From NCBI GenBank assembly GCA_022059125.1, contig JAEUWY010000003.1:1-64000 (forward strand): a DNA stretch of 64,000 nucleotides, read 5' to 3'. The translations under genes were made by a program, and so were the position numbers. The DNA comes from Corynespora cassiicola. Its lineage: Eukaryota; Ascomycota; Dothideomycetes; Pleosporales; Corynesporascaceae. Of this stretch, positions 23,130 through 34,170 are shown one piece after another. Each line of letters starts with the position of its first letter. Positions within the stretch are counted from its first letter, which is position 1. The notes beneath the pieces are model-generated. The model saw only the letters and a program-made list of their open reading frames with translations, had not been told where the DNA came from and made no database searches.

Positions 23130-23660
23130 TTAAGTTGCAACTGCATCCTTATGGAAGCGGCACCTGAGTCCCTTGCTAAAGTAGAGGCTTTGTTCCGTGC
23201 CATCTATCTTTGTCTGCCGCTCTGCCCGCTGAGCGAGACCCAACCCATCTCCTGTCCAGTCAGCAGAGCGATCAATGTTCATTTGCAGGGCTAGAAAATA
23301 GCGCAACTGTCCGTTGCTGCGCTTCAGGCTCATAGCGGGTTCAATGCTGAACACGCTAGTTGATCGAGCGCTGGAGCCTCGACTGTATTCCGAATCCGGA
23401 GTCCGCTTTTCGTATCTCCGTGCACCGCACAACCACGGTTTACGCGGGGCACGCGGGGTTGTTTTACGCTTTCCAAGATAGGTGGCTGCTTCCGTTGGGA
23501 GCATCAACCCGTATGATGCCTTCATAGTGGAAGGCATTTTGATGCGAAAAAGAGTACTGCAGAACAGGCGTAATGAGGACGATACACGTGTGGCATTGGT
23601 ATAGAACCAAAGCTCTTGATGTTCAGCAACATGCAAAACACGTAGGGTTCTATTTAACAT
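23130..23660 (-). CDS. Doubtful hypothetical ORF, 176 residues
   Basis: An open frame of moderate length with no recognised domain. Composition is R/S-rich and somewhat random. A stretch near the C-terminus (NGQLRYFLALQMNID) looks protein-like, so this may be part of a decayed gene. It is included as a possibility only. Confidence 0.22.
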   Translation of the reverse strand: MLNRTLRVLHVAEHQELWFYTNATRVSSSLRLFCSTLFRIKMPSTMKASYGLMLPTEAATYLGKRKTTPRAPRKPWLCGARRYEKRTPDSEYSRGSSARSTSVFSIEPAMSLKRSNGQLRYFLALQMNIDRSADWTGDGLGLAQRAERQTKIDGTEQSLYFSKGLRCRFHKDAVAT

Positions 23661-23803
23661 CTAAATGTACTGCGACCTGACGCTCTGACATAAAATCATC
23701 ATTTGCGCTTTCGGAATCATTTGCAAGGTATCCATCTAGCTCGATTCAGCCCATCATGATACTTAACACCAGTGTTTGTAGAGATTTCTTTCTGGTTTTC
23801 CAC

Positions 23804-24738
23804 TTAGAAGCTATTCAATCTGACGGCGCTTTCATCATTACTATTTCCAATGCGAGTCGAGTGAGAATGCGACAGTCGAACTACTCGATTCTCGATACCC
23901 TTGATGCAAAACCCCAGAGAGGTTATCAATTGTGATTGCAGATAGGTCTATAATCCACGTAAGCTATCGTCTTCTCAAAGATCCAAAACTTACAAGAATG
24001 AATCCCCAACGGAAGCCGGCACTTATCTGCTTTCCCGCAAATGATAAGCTATAACAGGAAATAACTCTACCTAGTCCACATAATGCTGCGATCCCGTTTG
24101 AAATGATCCAAAGCACCATTAAACGTATGTATGCAGAATTTCGTCCCTCTTCTAAGTGGGCCGTGTTGTGGACTTGTAGGTAGTGGTAGCAAACTGCTAA
24201 GAACACAAGCGAAGCCGCTGTCACACGGAAAAACAATGAAGTCTCGGCGAATACACACAATTCCTGGTCCCTAAACAGTTTCAAAAGATATTAATCAGGC
24301 GGTGGTCAAACGACCTTACATGATACAGGAGAATATATCAGGTACGGTAAAGATGTTTGTGACATGCAAGACCCATACGAGGTAGTTTAGAGCTTGTATC
24401 GTGCAGAGTTTGCGAGCAAGCTGATCGTTCATGAGCCTAAGAAACTATCGAATGGGTCTACTTACGTTTGTTCCAACAGAAAGCTGAAGATTACATAGAA
24501 TAACAGCGTTCAACCAAGCAGGTTGAATGTTCGTCTTGAGTGTGGTCAAAGTTGCAATGATTCCAACTATTGACAAAGATGCTTGGGCAATGCCAAGTAA
24601 GATGGATACCATGATTTCCCAGAAATATGTCGATTTGTTTCTGAGAAGTAGCCTTATATCGATGTAGATAAGTGGCAAGTTGATGAAAAGTCCACATGAA
24701 AGGGTAACGGTAAGGAAGATAAGAACAGCGCTCGTCAT
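23804..24738 (-). CDS. Multi-pass membrane protein, unknown family
   Basis: Four exons join in frame (24738-24466, 24420-24320, 24270-23994, 23947-23804) with introns of 45, 49 and 46 nt, giving 264 residues. Hydrophobic segments are clear at residues 4-30 (AVLIFLTVTLSCGLFINLPL), 40-70, 95-120 (ALNYLVWVLHV), 140-160 and 175-205. It is therefore a five- to six-span membrane protein with a short polar cytosolic-looking C-terminus. I do not recognise the family. The consistent splice frame supports a real gene. Confidence 0.6.
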
Positions 24739-25808
24739 TTTGAGTAAAGATGATCTAGAGAGTACGTGGGCGGGAAAGAGCTTCTAATATACTGCAATCT
24801 AGAAGTTCCTGCCTCAGGGGCCCAATCATGTCTCGGACCTGCGATTCAGGGCGGCTAGTTAAGAATACACTATCAAGGGTAAGAAGCGAAAATGGACTGA
24901 TGAATTTCAGGGCGCCAATGGAACTAGATGGATTGCCTTTATGTTGGATGGCTATGCGGCATACGCAGGCATAATCATGGGCGATGATCAAGCGAATCTG
25001 GACGAGCGCCTATCTATCAGCGAGGCTTTCATGTCATCAAGTGCTATACACTACTTAGGTGTCACCGGAAACAAGAGGAAATCTGGTCTTGCTAATAAAA
25101 ACTTGAGTTGTTACATGTATCATTCTTCCAAACCAACCTGAATGAGCTTAAAAGATGTTTTGGATGCAGCAGTCTTGTGGCTTTTCAGCATGAAGCTATA
25201 AATACATCAGCCTACCTATACTGATTCATGGGACGGGGAGCGACCAGAAGAAGACACGGTCTCCGTGTGCATACATACGCACAGAGCATGCTCCATGTTC
25301 GAAAAAACGCATGGGTCAGGGGAGCTCTATATTGAGTGGCTGTGTTGCATGGAGGTATCAGCATTAGCTGCTTTAGATAGCCATTCGTAGTAGATTCAGT
25401 ACCCTGGTACAGGTTCATTCGACGACATTGCCCCATGAGCAGTCATGGGATGGTAGTCGCTTGACCAGACGGAGCCAGCCAAGCCAACAAGGGGTGGTAA
25501 GTGGCATTAATTCAGCCTTGGGTACTCACAGGGGTGAAGCCGAGACATTGCATGGTGTTTTAACGCTGAAGACGTCACTTACATCCTTGTTGGACTATTC
25601 ATCATGCCATAATCTCCGTAAAGGCTGGACTGGCTAGAAAGACGCTAGAAATCTTTGGGAAGATGATACGATAGGCGCTGATATGCCTTGCTAGTTGATG
25701 AGGAGGTTGTGTAGAATCACATAAAAGATACCCAGTCCGTGCTAATCCTCCAGCAGTCTCATTTTTTCTATTTACCTATTCATCCTTTGCCTCCCTCGTA
25801 TCGAAACA
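24739..25808. other. Intergenic, no supported gene
   Basis: Several frames of 60-80 codons exist on both strands but none has a recognisable domain or splice structure. The last ~60 bp is a pyrimidine-rich leader of the gene starting at 25809. Confidence 0.4.
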
Positions 25809-26316
25809 ATGAGTAGCCCGACAACTCCCATTGAGGATGGTGAGACGTATGTTGTATTCATGGATGAAGACCGTCTATTAGTTGAACAAGATGTATGCCA
25901 TACCACCTAACGCTCGTAATCCTAGGCACTAATAATGAATAAGCCTTTAATCGGAGAGGAAGGTCCCGACGACGAGAATGGCATGGGAGAAAAGGTCACC
26001 GCAGACTCTTATCAAGGTATTTCTAGTATAATCTAATGGAGTTACATAAACACGTCTGACTGTGGCAGCTGAAAACGCGATACTGAAAAAGAAAATTGCA
26101 TCCAATGATGCTCTTATCTGCGAGCTTAGGAAAGACATTGAGGATTTGAAAAATCAAAACTTCGACATGGCTGACGGATATCGTCAAGAAAACGAAATCA
26201 AAGATGCAAAGATTCGCAAGCTCGAGTGCATTGAAAAGCAGATGATGAATTTTTTTGGGATAGCGAGGAGTTTTGAGGAAACAATTCTACTATTGAGGGA
26301 AGAATTCAAAGGCTGA
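25809..26316 (+). CDS. Small coiled-coil protein, 134 residues
   Basis: Three exons (25809-25892, 25944-26016, 26069-26316) join in frame through introns of 51 and 52 nt, each with a CTAAT or CTGAC branch point. The N-terminal 50 residues are acidic and disordered (EDGETYVVFMDED, EEGPDDENG). Residues 55-110 form a heptad-rich coiled coil (AENAILKKKIASND, LRKDIEDLKNQN, ENEIKDAKIRKLE). The family is unknown. A similar build (acidic head plus coiled coil) recurs in small genes further right. Confidence 0.6.
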
Positions 26317-26537
26317 AATAAAAGAGTGGATTTGTATATTGCGTTGCTTATAATCTCAGAGAATGGTGTTATCGTCTCATGTATCTAACAATAGCTCCAA
26401 AGAAATTGTCTAGAGTAACAAAAAAATGTAACATTAAACTAGGAAAAGAAGAATTGCAGATTTTCCATCGACCTAGTAGAGGGGGGAAATCAAGAGCTTA
26501 ACCGTGGTTGTAAAGCGATTCTCAAGTCAGAGTAACC

Positions 26538-27020
26538 TTATGTACAATGATAATAAGGGCCTCTACCACCATGGAAAGGATTGTATCGGCAACCCTTAAC
26601 TTGAATCCTGGACTGTCTTTTTTGCAGCCCTGTATATTCAGTATCAGATGTCTGACACTGAAATAGGTAATTTTCGTTAGACAATGATACAGCAGTGATA
26701 TCGTTGAAGTTCTTCTGGTCAACAAAGGTTATCGTGCTGTTGATAGGAATCCTTGCGTCCAGATAATGGAAAGCACAGGAAACATCTGGAATTGGTGTAT
26801 CAAGTTGAGCGCTAGTAGCGATAATTTCTCCTTCTGAGTCCAGCTTCGAATTTTCAAACATGTTTTGGATGGTATTGAAGCTACCATTTGCTACAACAGT
26901 CGCTGTATCGTTTAAGCCAGTGATATCGTTGATGAGCGAGAGTGTGATACGTGGTGCCACTGGATTACCAAGGACAGTCAGAGTGAAGAGTGCGATGAAA
27001 AGCGCAAAAGTAGACTTCAT
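26538..27020 (-). CDS. Small secreted protein (effector-like)
   Basis: 160 residues in one exon. The N-terminus MKSTFALFIALFTLTVLG is a textbook signal peptide, followed by NPVAPR. The mature part has four cysteines (DVSCAF, LFQCQ, KGCRY, YHCT), which could form two disulphides, plus N-glycosylation sites (NDT, NGS, NST). There is a QKR site near residue 135 where Kex2-like cleavage could free the C-terminal basic, Gly/His/Tyr-rich piece. No homologous family is recognised. Small size, a signal peptide and an isolated position fit a secreted effector or antimicrobial-like protein; this is inference. Confidence 0.62.
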   Translation of the reverse strand: MKSTFALFIALFTLTVLGNPVAPRITLSLINDITGLNDTATVVANGSFNTIQNMFENSKLDSEGEIIATSAQLDTPIPDVSCAFHYLDARIPINSTITFVDQKNFNDITAVSLSNENYLFQCQTSDTEYTGLQKRQSRIQVKGCRYNPFHGGRGPYYHCT

Positions 27021-27239
27021 TTTGTTTGTGTAGTAGTTGTTGTTGTTCTGTTTCTTTGTAGTATGATGATCGCTTTGTGTTTAAGATATGTGTGAGTAGG
27101 TGATTGCCCATGCTCTTATACCATGAAACCTGGTTGCTCGATGAACATTCGCGTACTCATAGTGTCTTTTGCTTTTGAAATTCTATAGACGGCAATTCAA
27201 AAATGGCCATCTAGATATTCATTATCATTCATCAAGATA

Positions 27240-27425
27240 TAAAGTGCGGAGTCAAATAAATGAACGGAAAGTCAGAAATGGAAAGCCAAAAATGGAAAGT
27301 CAAAAGCGGAAAGTTGAAAAAGGAAAATCAAAACGGAAAGCCAAAAATGAAGAGTTAAAACGGAAAGATATAAAAGGAAAGTCAAAAACGAAAGGCAAAA
27401 ATGGAAAGTCAAGAATAGAAATCCG
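27240..27425 (+). repeat. Degenerate GGAAAGTCAAAAA tandem repeat
   Basis: Purine-rich tandem repeat with a 12-15 bp unit, GGAAAGTCAAAAATGGAAAG and variants. A pyrimidine counterpart on the other side of the palindrome is at 40325-40485. Confidence 0.65.
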
Positions 27426-27730
27426 AATACAAGAAATGTTTATTTAATGGCAATGTTCTTCTCTATATGCCGATGAACAGTCATACATCTAATTTGACTA
27501 ACTCACAGGATCAAATATAACTTATCTTTTTTTCATGATAAGTTACAGTATGTAGCCCTATAACTTAGTGAACATCAGTCTAAATATCACTGGCTTCTCA
27601 GTGCTTAAAAAAGAAAGATCGTTGATAGCAAGGAGTAAAGTAAGGAGTCAACAAGTTGAGGCAAGGCTTTGTGAAAGGCATGAAAAATTGTTTTTAACTA
27701 GTTATTTATATATCTGCCATATCTTTGCAA

Positions 27731-28226
27731 CTAACGTCTGTCACAACGTGGCGAGACACCCTGTGTGGCGAGACAGGTTCGCACTTCGGTCTCTCGGAAT
27801 CTCTTATTTGTGGACGGAGGCGTATGCAAAAGAACTATTAGCATTCTGCAATTGATTGTCTATCAGCGTATGGACCTCCGCTGCGAACTACTGAAGTGTT
27901 GGTCGTGTTGTCGCCTGTTTCGATAACCCCGTCAATCGACTCGCCAGCGATACCCCCCTGTTTACTCGCGACACCACGAGCTTTCTCGAGTTTCGGATAC
28001 TTAGAGTGAAGGCTTGTCGTACGAAGAGGCTGCTTTCAACATTAAGAGATCATCTTAACCCATGGAATCGCGTTCCGGGAGTTTCGCCGACCAGAGAAAG
28101 AAGACGACAAAAAGCTCCCAACATAGCGAGACGCTTTAGCGTGACCAGATATCGCCGTATTCTACTGTACTAAAAGCGACGCTAAGCCTACCTAGACCGA
28201 GATCTCGGGAATAACTGTACAGAAAG
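27731..28226. repeat. Outer left palindrome flank (diverged)
   Basis: Inverted counterpart of 39256-39750. Alignment by eye gives roughly 85% identity with small indels, against no visible difference in the inner arm. The edge at 27731 (CTAACGTCTGTCAC) is matched exactly by the reverse complement ending at 39750. It contains no gene. Confidence 0.8.
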
Positions 28227-28403
28227 ATCACGTGCCTTGTCTCTCTGCCTAATAGATGTTGTGTTTTCTAGCACGGCTCTATAGCGACTGGGCATGCTTA
28301 ATTTAGGCTAAGCAGATACAAAATGCATTTTTACAAGGAGTATGGAGGAATGGGATACAAAGGTTCTTGTAGTCTTTCTGGTAATACACTACACAACATG
28401 CTG

Positions 28404-31400
28404 CTAGCTGCTAGACAGCACATCAGACGACTCAGAGTCGACTTCTAGCTGCGCATACAGATCTGCGAGTGCATCCTGCGAGATCACGCGCGATGGGTGA
28501 TCGTCTCGGAGTACTCGTGCCTCGACTGCGACTACGTGCTCGAGCAGCTCCACCGCCTTCTCCACCTGTCCGTCGGCTCGGTATGCTCCTGCGAGCGCGT
28601 GCTGCGATGCCAGTCGGTCGGGGTGGTCTTCCGCCAGCTTCTCCTTTACTTTGACGACGTGCTCGAGCAGCTCCACTGCCTTCTCCACCTGCCCGTCGGC
28701 TTCGTATGCTCCTGCGAGCGCGTGCTGCGATGTCAGTCGAGAGGGGTGGTCTTCCGCCAGCTTCTCCCATACTTTGACGACGTGCTCGAGCAGCTCCACC
28801 GCCTTCTCCACCTGTCCGTCGGCTCGGTATGCTCGTGCGAGCTCGTGCTGCGATGCCAGTCGAGAGGGGTGGTCTTCCGCCAGCTTCTCTTGTACTTTGA
28901 CAATGTGCTCGAGCAGCTCCACCGCCTTCTCCACCTGTCCATCGGCTTCGTATGCTCCTGCGAGCTCGTGCTGCGATGCCAGTCGAGAGGGGTGGTCTTC
29001 ATCGAGTCTGTCCCTCCACCTGCAGCATTCCTCAAGCCATCTAACTGCTTCGCGGATCCTGCCATCCGCCCACAGACATTGTCCCACCACTAGACACAGC
29101 TTAGCCCACTCTTGAATGGCATCTTGCTTCATCCCGTCTAGCAACCGCAGCGCATGCGGCAGGTACCCGTTCCACACCGCCCGGTTCGCGTAGTCATCAG
29201 ACGGGAAGATGTCTGCCACATGCTGGACGGCTCGTTCTGCCACGTTCGCCGCATCGCCGCGCTGCTTGATCCAGACCCTCGTAGCCAGATGCACCAGTCG
29301 GTGCATGTCGTACCACTCCTCGTCCATCTCGTCCGTCTCGCCCGTCTCGCCCGTCTCGCCCGTCTCGCTCGTCTCACCCGTCTCACCCGTCTCACCCGTG
29401 TCGTCCATCTTGTCCATCGCGCCCATATCCTCCAGCCCGCCGTCCCGCCTTGCCAGGAACGAGTACCCGCACAGCGTGCCGATCGCCTCCTCCATCCGCG
29501 CCGCCGGCTGCACCCGCGGCAGCAGAGACCGCGGAATCGCCTTCCACTCGATGCACGACACGAACGACAGCAGCTCGGCCGCTGCCTCGTCGCGCTCTCG
29601 GATCTGCGCAAACGACACCACCCACGTCGTCGCCACCGCGTTGGCCGAGCTCTTGTATCGCGTGTCGTCGCGGAACTCCCGGCTCATGAGCCCGACGACG
29701 TCTTGCTCCGTGCTGCGGAGCAGCCGCAGGTACTTGGCGATGGTCGTCCTGTTCCTGTTCAGGTAGGCGGCCGCCTGCGCGATGGCCAGAGGCAGCCAGG
29801 TCAGCTCGGCCAGCAGCTCGTTCGCCGCCGCCGCGTCGCGCAGCAGCTCCTTCCTGACCAGCGACTTTTCCAGGAAGCTGAACGCGTCTTGCCGGCCCAT
29901 CGCCTCGAGCTCCAGCACGTCGCCGCGCGTCAGCGACACGGCCACGTCTTGGATGCGCGTCGTGTACACCACCACGCCCTCCTCGCTCTCGGGCAGGTAG
30001 TCGGCGATGCCCCTCGACCCTCCGGCCCCGAAGAGAACGTCCGGGTCGTCGGCGTTGTCGAGCACCAGCAGCCACGGTCCTGCCCGCGCCGAGCTCAGGT
30101 GCTGCTGGACCAGCTCCTTGGCGTCCTCGTCCTCGCTGGCCGCCTGCGGCAGGTGCAGCCGCTTGGCCACGCTCGCACACGCCTGCTCGTAGCTCTCCAT
30201 GCTCAGCGCGGGCATCCAGAACACGGAAACGTCCGGCCGCGCCTCCTTGAACATGTACGCGAACTGCAGCGCCACCTGCGTCTTGCCCATCCCGCCGAGG
30301 CCGACGATGGACATCTTCTGGCAGTCTCGCGCCACCATCAGCCTCTGCTTCAGCACGTCGAGCTCGTCGCGTCGCCCGACAAAGTATCGATTCTTGGAGA
30401 AGGGGAGGTAGTGGGTGGGGGTAGGTACACGTCCTGCCGCAGCATCAGCGCCGTCCGTCCACGACATCCAGCATCCACGAGTGCTACACTAACGGCTTGC
30501 GCTGAGGGCCTCATCCACCGTGTGCGCCTTCACCACCTCCGCCGCGGGGATGGCCGACAGCACCTCCTTCGCCCACGCTGCCGCCGTGCCCGCCGCATAC
30601 GCCTGCCACCGCTTGTTCTTGTGCGAGTCGGCGTAGTCGCAGATGCCGCGCACCACGAGGCACGGGAAGTTGTTCATCAGGCCGGCCGCCTCCATCTCGA
30701 AGCAGAGCACGCCGCCGAGGTCGGCGCTGACCCCGTCGCGCTGGGCGGCGTCTCGCATCACCTGGTTTCCTGACGCGATTGTGCCGTAGTGGACCACCAC
30801 CAGCTCATCTTCGTTCTCGCGCGGCTCTCGATCTTCCTGTCTGTCGGCGCTGCACTTGCTGCACGTCGGTCCGCCCTCGTGGTCGTATGCGGCCTCGAAG
30901 AGCACGTCAGGCCCCGTCTTGCCGCGCTGGAACCTGGGAACGCCTTCGAGCTTGGACAAGTGCTCAGCCAGCCTGCTCTTGCCCCGAAGCTCGTTCGCCC
31001 GTACTCGCGCCACCGCAGCGAGCAGCATCTGCGGCGGCGAGTTGAGCGACCCTGTCCGCTCGAACCCGCTCGGCGTCGCCTTCCCCATGTCGTACTGCAC
31101 CACCCCGCCGAAGGTCCTGTCGGGCTGGCTGACCACCACGTCTCCCAGCCGGATGTCCACCTCTTCGCTGGGCACTCCCCCGCCGATGCCCACCATCAGC
31201 CCGAACCGGATCCCCTTGAACGTGGCCCGCATCTGCGTCGCCACGACCGCCGCCGGGTTGTTGCCGATGCGGCCGGCGGGCAGGCACACGATGGCCACGT
31301 TGTGCCCGCCGATCGACCCCAGCGCGTACAAGTTCTCGTCGTTGTCGGCGAGGTCGCGCTCGAGGTCGTCGTGCTCCTCGTCGAGCATCTCCTGGGCGGC

Positions 31401-31469
31401 GGCCAGCTCGACGGGCAGCGCGCACACCCATCCCACCGTGTAGTCTTCGCGGCGCAGCTGGTGCGACAT
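28404..31469 (-). CDS. PNP-NB-ARC-TPR NLR, short copy
   Basis: NLR with an enzyme-type effector domain. The phosphorylase-like exon (31469-30494) and the NB-ARC/TPR exon (30433-28404) are read as one gene: a 60-nt GT-AG intron (30493-30434, GTTAGT...GCTGATG...GGCAG) joins them exactly in frame, giving 1001 residues. Residues 1-325 are a PNP_UDP domain (LMVGIGGGVPS, CFEMEAAGL, GICDYADSHKN). NB-ARC has P-loop GLGGMGKTQ near 370 and Walker B LLVLDNADD. A TGE tripeptide repeat linker follows. Four 41-residue TPR units end the protein. Known PNP-type immune domains act on nucleosides or nucleotides; the substrate here is not determined. Without splicing it would read as two adjacent proteins. The twin gene is at 34171-39078. 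Confidence 0.88.
28509..29000 (-). repeat. TPR array, 4 units (left copy)
   Basis: Four units of 41 codons (123 bp) with core EDHPSRLASQHxLAxAY and ADGQVEKAVELLEH, the kinesin-light-chain type of TPR found in NB-ARC proteins. Confidence 0.9.
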
Positions 31470-31921
31470 GTGTGGTCGTGAGGGGGAGGAAGGAGGGGAG
31501 GGGAGGGCTTATAGCCGAGGATATGAAGGATGAGATGGGAAGGAGTGGAGAAAAGAAGAGAAGTGAAATGAAATGGTGAAGGGCAGCCTGGCAGCCTGTC
31601 AGCCTGGCAGCCATGCTTGCTGCCGCTCAGCCTGCTCCTGCCCTGCCCTGCCCCGTCTGCCTCGTCTGCACCGCAGCTGCCCGCCTGCTGACAGCTGCCA
31701 TGCGCCGCGAGGTGTGGACGTCGCAGCGCGTCGCACAGTCGCAAGCGCTGGCCCTAGCCGTGGCCTAGCGGCGGCTCTGGCTGGGGGCAGGCCTCGTGCA
31801 AGCGGGCGCCAGCGGGCCGTCCATTGGTCGCGCGCGACGCAGGCTGGGGCGTTGGGGGACAGCTCGCCGCTTGGATTGCGCAGGCGGGGGCGCGGCGGCT
31901 GCCGGGGGGGAGGGTGCTCTG

Positions 31922-33718
31922 CGCGCTGTACTTAGTAACATCACATCACACACCGTTCAACTACACAGTCAAACCTCTGGTCAAGCCTGAAACAATCCAA
32001 CATCCAAATCAAAGATATGACAATTATCTCCCAATGTCACAGCCGCAATCTGTCTCCCTCTTGCACTGTTGTCAGTTCTTCTGAACTTCGCTCTACACCC
32101 TACACTCACTTATCATGTCCAGCTTCAAACAAATGGGTCCTCGAGACAACCCTCCTCGATCTCTGCTTAGATGTACTGTGCAAATTCCGCATCTTCACTT
32201 GTTAACTAGTTTAATAACCAACCAAAACAGCATCGCAGAACATCGAAGCTGCAGTATCTGTACCTCGCACTAGCTAACAGCCACTCGCATAGCACTAATT
32301 GGTGTACAGGTTACTAGTAGACAACATCTTCTCACCAGGTAAAGATCTCGCACCAGTGCTGTCAAGCTACTTCCGCCTGCCTAAATACATGCTCTCCGAT
32401 GTGTATCGGCGGTCAAACGGCTTCTTTAGCTTTGAAAAGCTCACTGACAAGGATGGACAATTGCAATCATACTGTACGTAGAAGGCATGACATCTTGAAT
32501 AGTTGACAGATGCTAACCCCTCATGTAGACACCTGGCTCCGCTTCCTAGTCAAAGCAGTATCGCACAGTGATAGCGCCAGTTATACTTGGCACGAGATGA
32601 CCTTCTTTTCACGTTGGGATGCTGAGCGATGTATGGTTCTCTGCATCGGAGTTGATCTTACCTTCCAAAGCACTCTGCAAGGAGTTCTATCCCAAATATG
32701 GACAGATTCTTCACCTTTAGGACCGTACTCATTGCACGTTCCCATTGTGGAAACCGTCGTCGCCATGCAAAATACATCGGTGTGGTCTATCCGAGATATC
32801 GTGCGAAGAATTGAAAAGGTCAGTATCAAGGCCTTATATTGTACCAACACTCACTCTACAGGATCGACCCCGTTCAACCCGAGGATTTGGCGACTTTTTG
32901 ATGTTGCATGAGACGGCAAGACATGCCATACATTCTTTCGAAACGCTCGATGTCACAGTTGAGACGCTAGAAGCCCTTCAACAGCAGGTTTTCGATCTTT
33001 CCGTCAAAGAACAAAGCAACTCAAAACAGGTGGATGCCTTTCATTCTACACGGAAGCAAATTGACTTTCAGCTCCGCGTATTTAGGAGCCTGCTTCATCG
33101 ATCCCAGTCCACCAAAGAGCGGCTACAGAACGAGACTTCGCTTGTGAGGGCAAACGCGTCGATCAGAGCACACAGACCATTAACAGATGCAGGCATACAA
33201 CATGATTGCCCAGCGAGATAGCTTGGTGATGACGAGGCTGGGGGAGGCGTCGAGGCTCGACAGTGGGGCTATGAGGACAATCGCAGTGGTGACGATGGCG
33301 TTCTTGCCGCCGACGTTTCTATCTGTTAGTGGCGTTGTCCACATGGTAGTAATTACTGACAGGATGTAGGCTGTGTTTAGTATGAGTTTCTTCAACTACT
33401 CGCCTGCACAAAACAATCAAGCCGGCACCTGGTCGGTGTCCGACAAGTTCTGGATCTACTGGGCGTTTACGGTACCACTGACGTGTTTGACTATGGCTAT
33501 CTGGTTCTGGCGGCAGGAACGGACGGGGATTGGGAAGAGAGCCGCGCAGGCATGATCGGAAAAACACCAGGACTTAGGTACGCAAAACAAGAAGAGAGCA
33601 AGACTTTTATGAGTGTTTGAGGCCAATCGACATGTTGCAATCAGGGTTGTTGGTACGGAAAATAGCCTATATATGATGCCAAACATGTGCACAGAAGGAG
33701 AGAAGCGAGGCATTCGAC
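31922..33718. other. Unique loop of the palindrome
   Basis: 1797 bp of sequence not shared between the arms. It carries the CorA-like gene. Confidence 0.9.
32115..33555 (+). CDS. CorA-like membrane transporter protein
   Basis: Fungal CorA-like (Mg2+ transporter-like) membrane protein. Supported exons include about 32312-32472, 32529-32819, 32863-33141, 33191-33323 and 33371-33555, with GT-AG introns of 43-56 nt. A cytosolic alpha-helical domain (LEALQQQVFDLSVKEQSNSK, FRSLLHRSQSTKERLQNET) precedes the family signature AYNMIAQRDSLVM...MRTIAVVTMAFLPPTFLS. Two C-terminal membrane spans follow: AVFSMSFFNYS and FWIYWAFTVPLTCLTMAIWF. The usual GMN motif of true CorA channels is not seen, as is common in these fungal relatives. 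The 5' end is uncertain: ATG 32115 (MSSFKQMGPRDN) is likely but I could not join it cleanly to 32312. It lies in the palindrome loop. Confidence 0.75.
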
Positions 33719-34170
33719 CAGAGCACCCTCCCCCCCGGCAGCCGCCGCGCCCCCGCCTGCGCAATCCAAGCGGCGAGCTGTCCCCCAACGCCCCAGCCTG
33801 CGTCGCGCGCGACCAATGGACGGCCCGCTGGCGCCCGCTTGCACGAGGCCTGCCCCCAGCCAGAGCCGCCGCTAGGCCACGGCTAGGGCCAGCGCTTGCG
33901 ACTGTGCGACGCGCTGCGACGTCCACACCTCGCGGCGCATGGCAGCTGTCAGCAGGCGGGCAGCTGCGGTGCAGACGAGGCAGACGGGGCAGGGCAGGGC
34001 AGGAGCAGGCTGAGCGGCAGCAAGCATGGCTGCCAGGCTGACAGGCTGCCAGGCTGCCCTTCACCATTTCATTTCACTTCTCTTCTTTTCTCCACTCCTT
34101 CCCATCTCATCCTTCATATCCTCGGCTATAAGCCCTCCCCTCCCCTCCTTCCTCCCCCTCACGACCACAC

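Larger units (their letters stand above)
28227..31921. repeat. Left arm of large palindrome
   Basis: 3695 bp arm, inverted relative to 33719-39255. Coordinates pair as x + y = 65640 from the loop through the NB-ARC region and x + y = 67482 beyond the TPR array. Translations of the arms in several frames are identical. The only large difference is the TPR array. The inner edge is at 31921, after GAGGGTGCTCTG. Confidence 0.95.

Noticed and set aside
29154..30773. Plus-strand 539-residue frame opposite the left NB-ARC gene, with an identical one opposite the right copy
   Set aside because: It is open because of high GC and codon bias on the coding strand. Its perfect conservation between arms reflects DNA identity, not selection.
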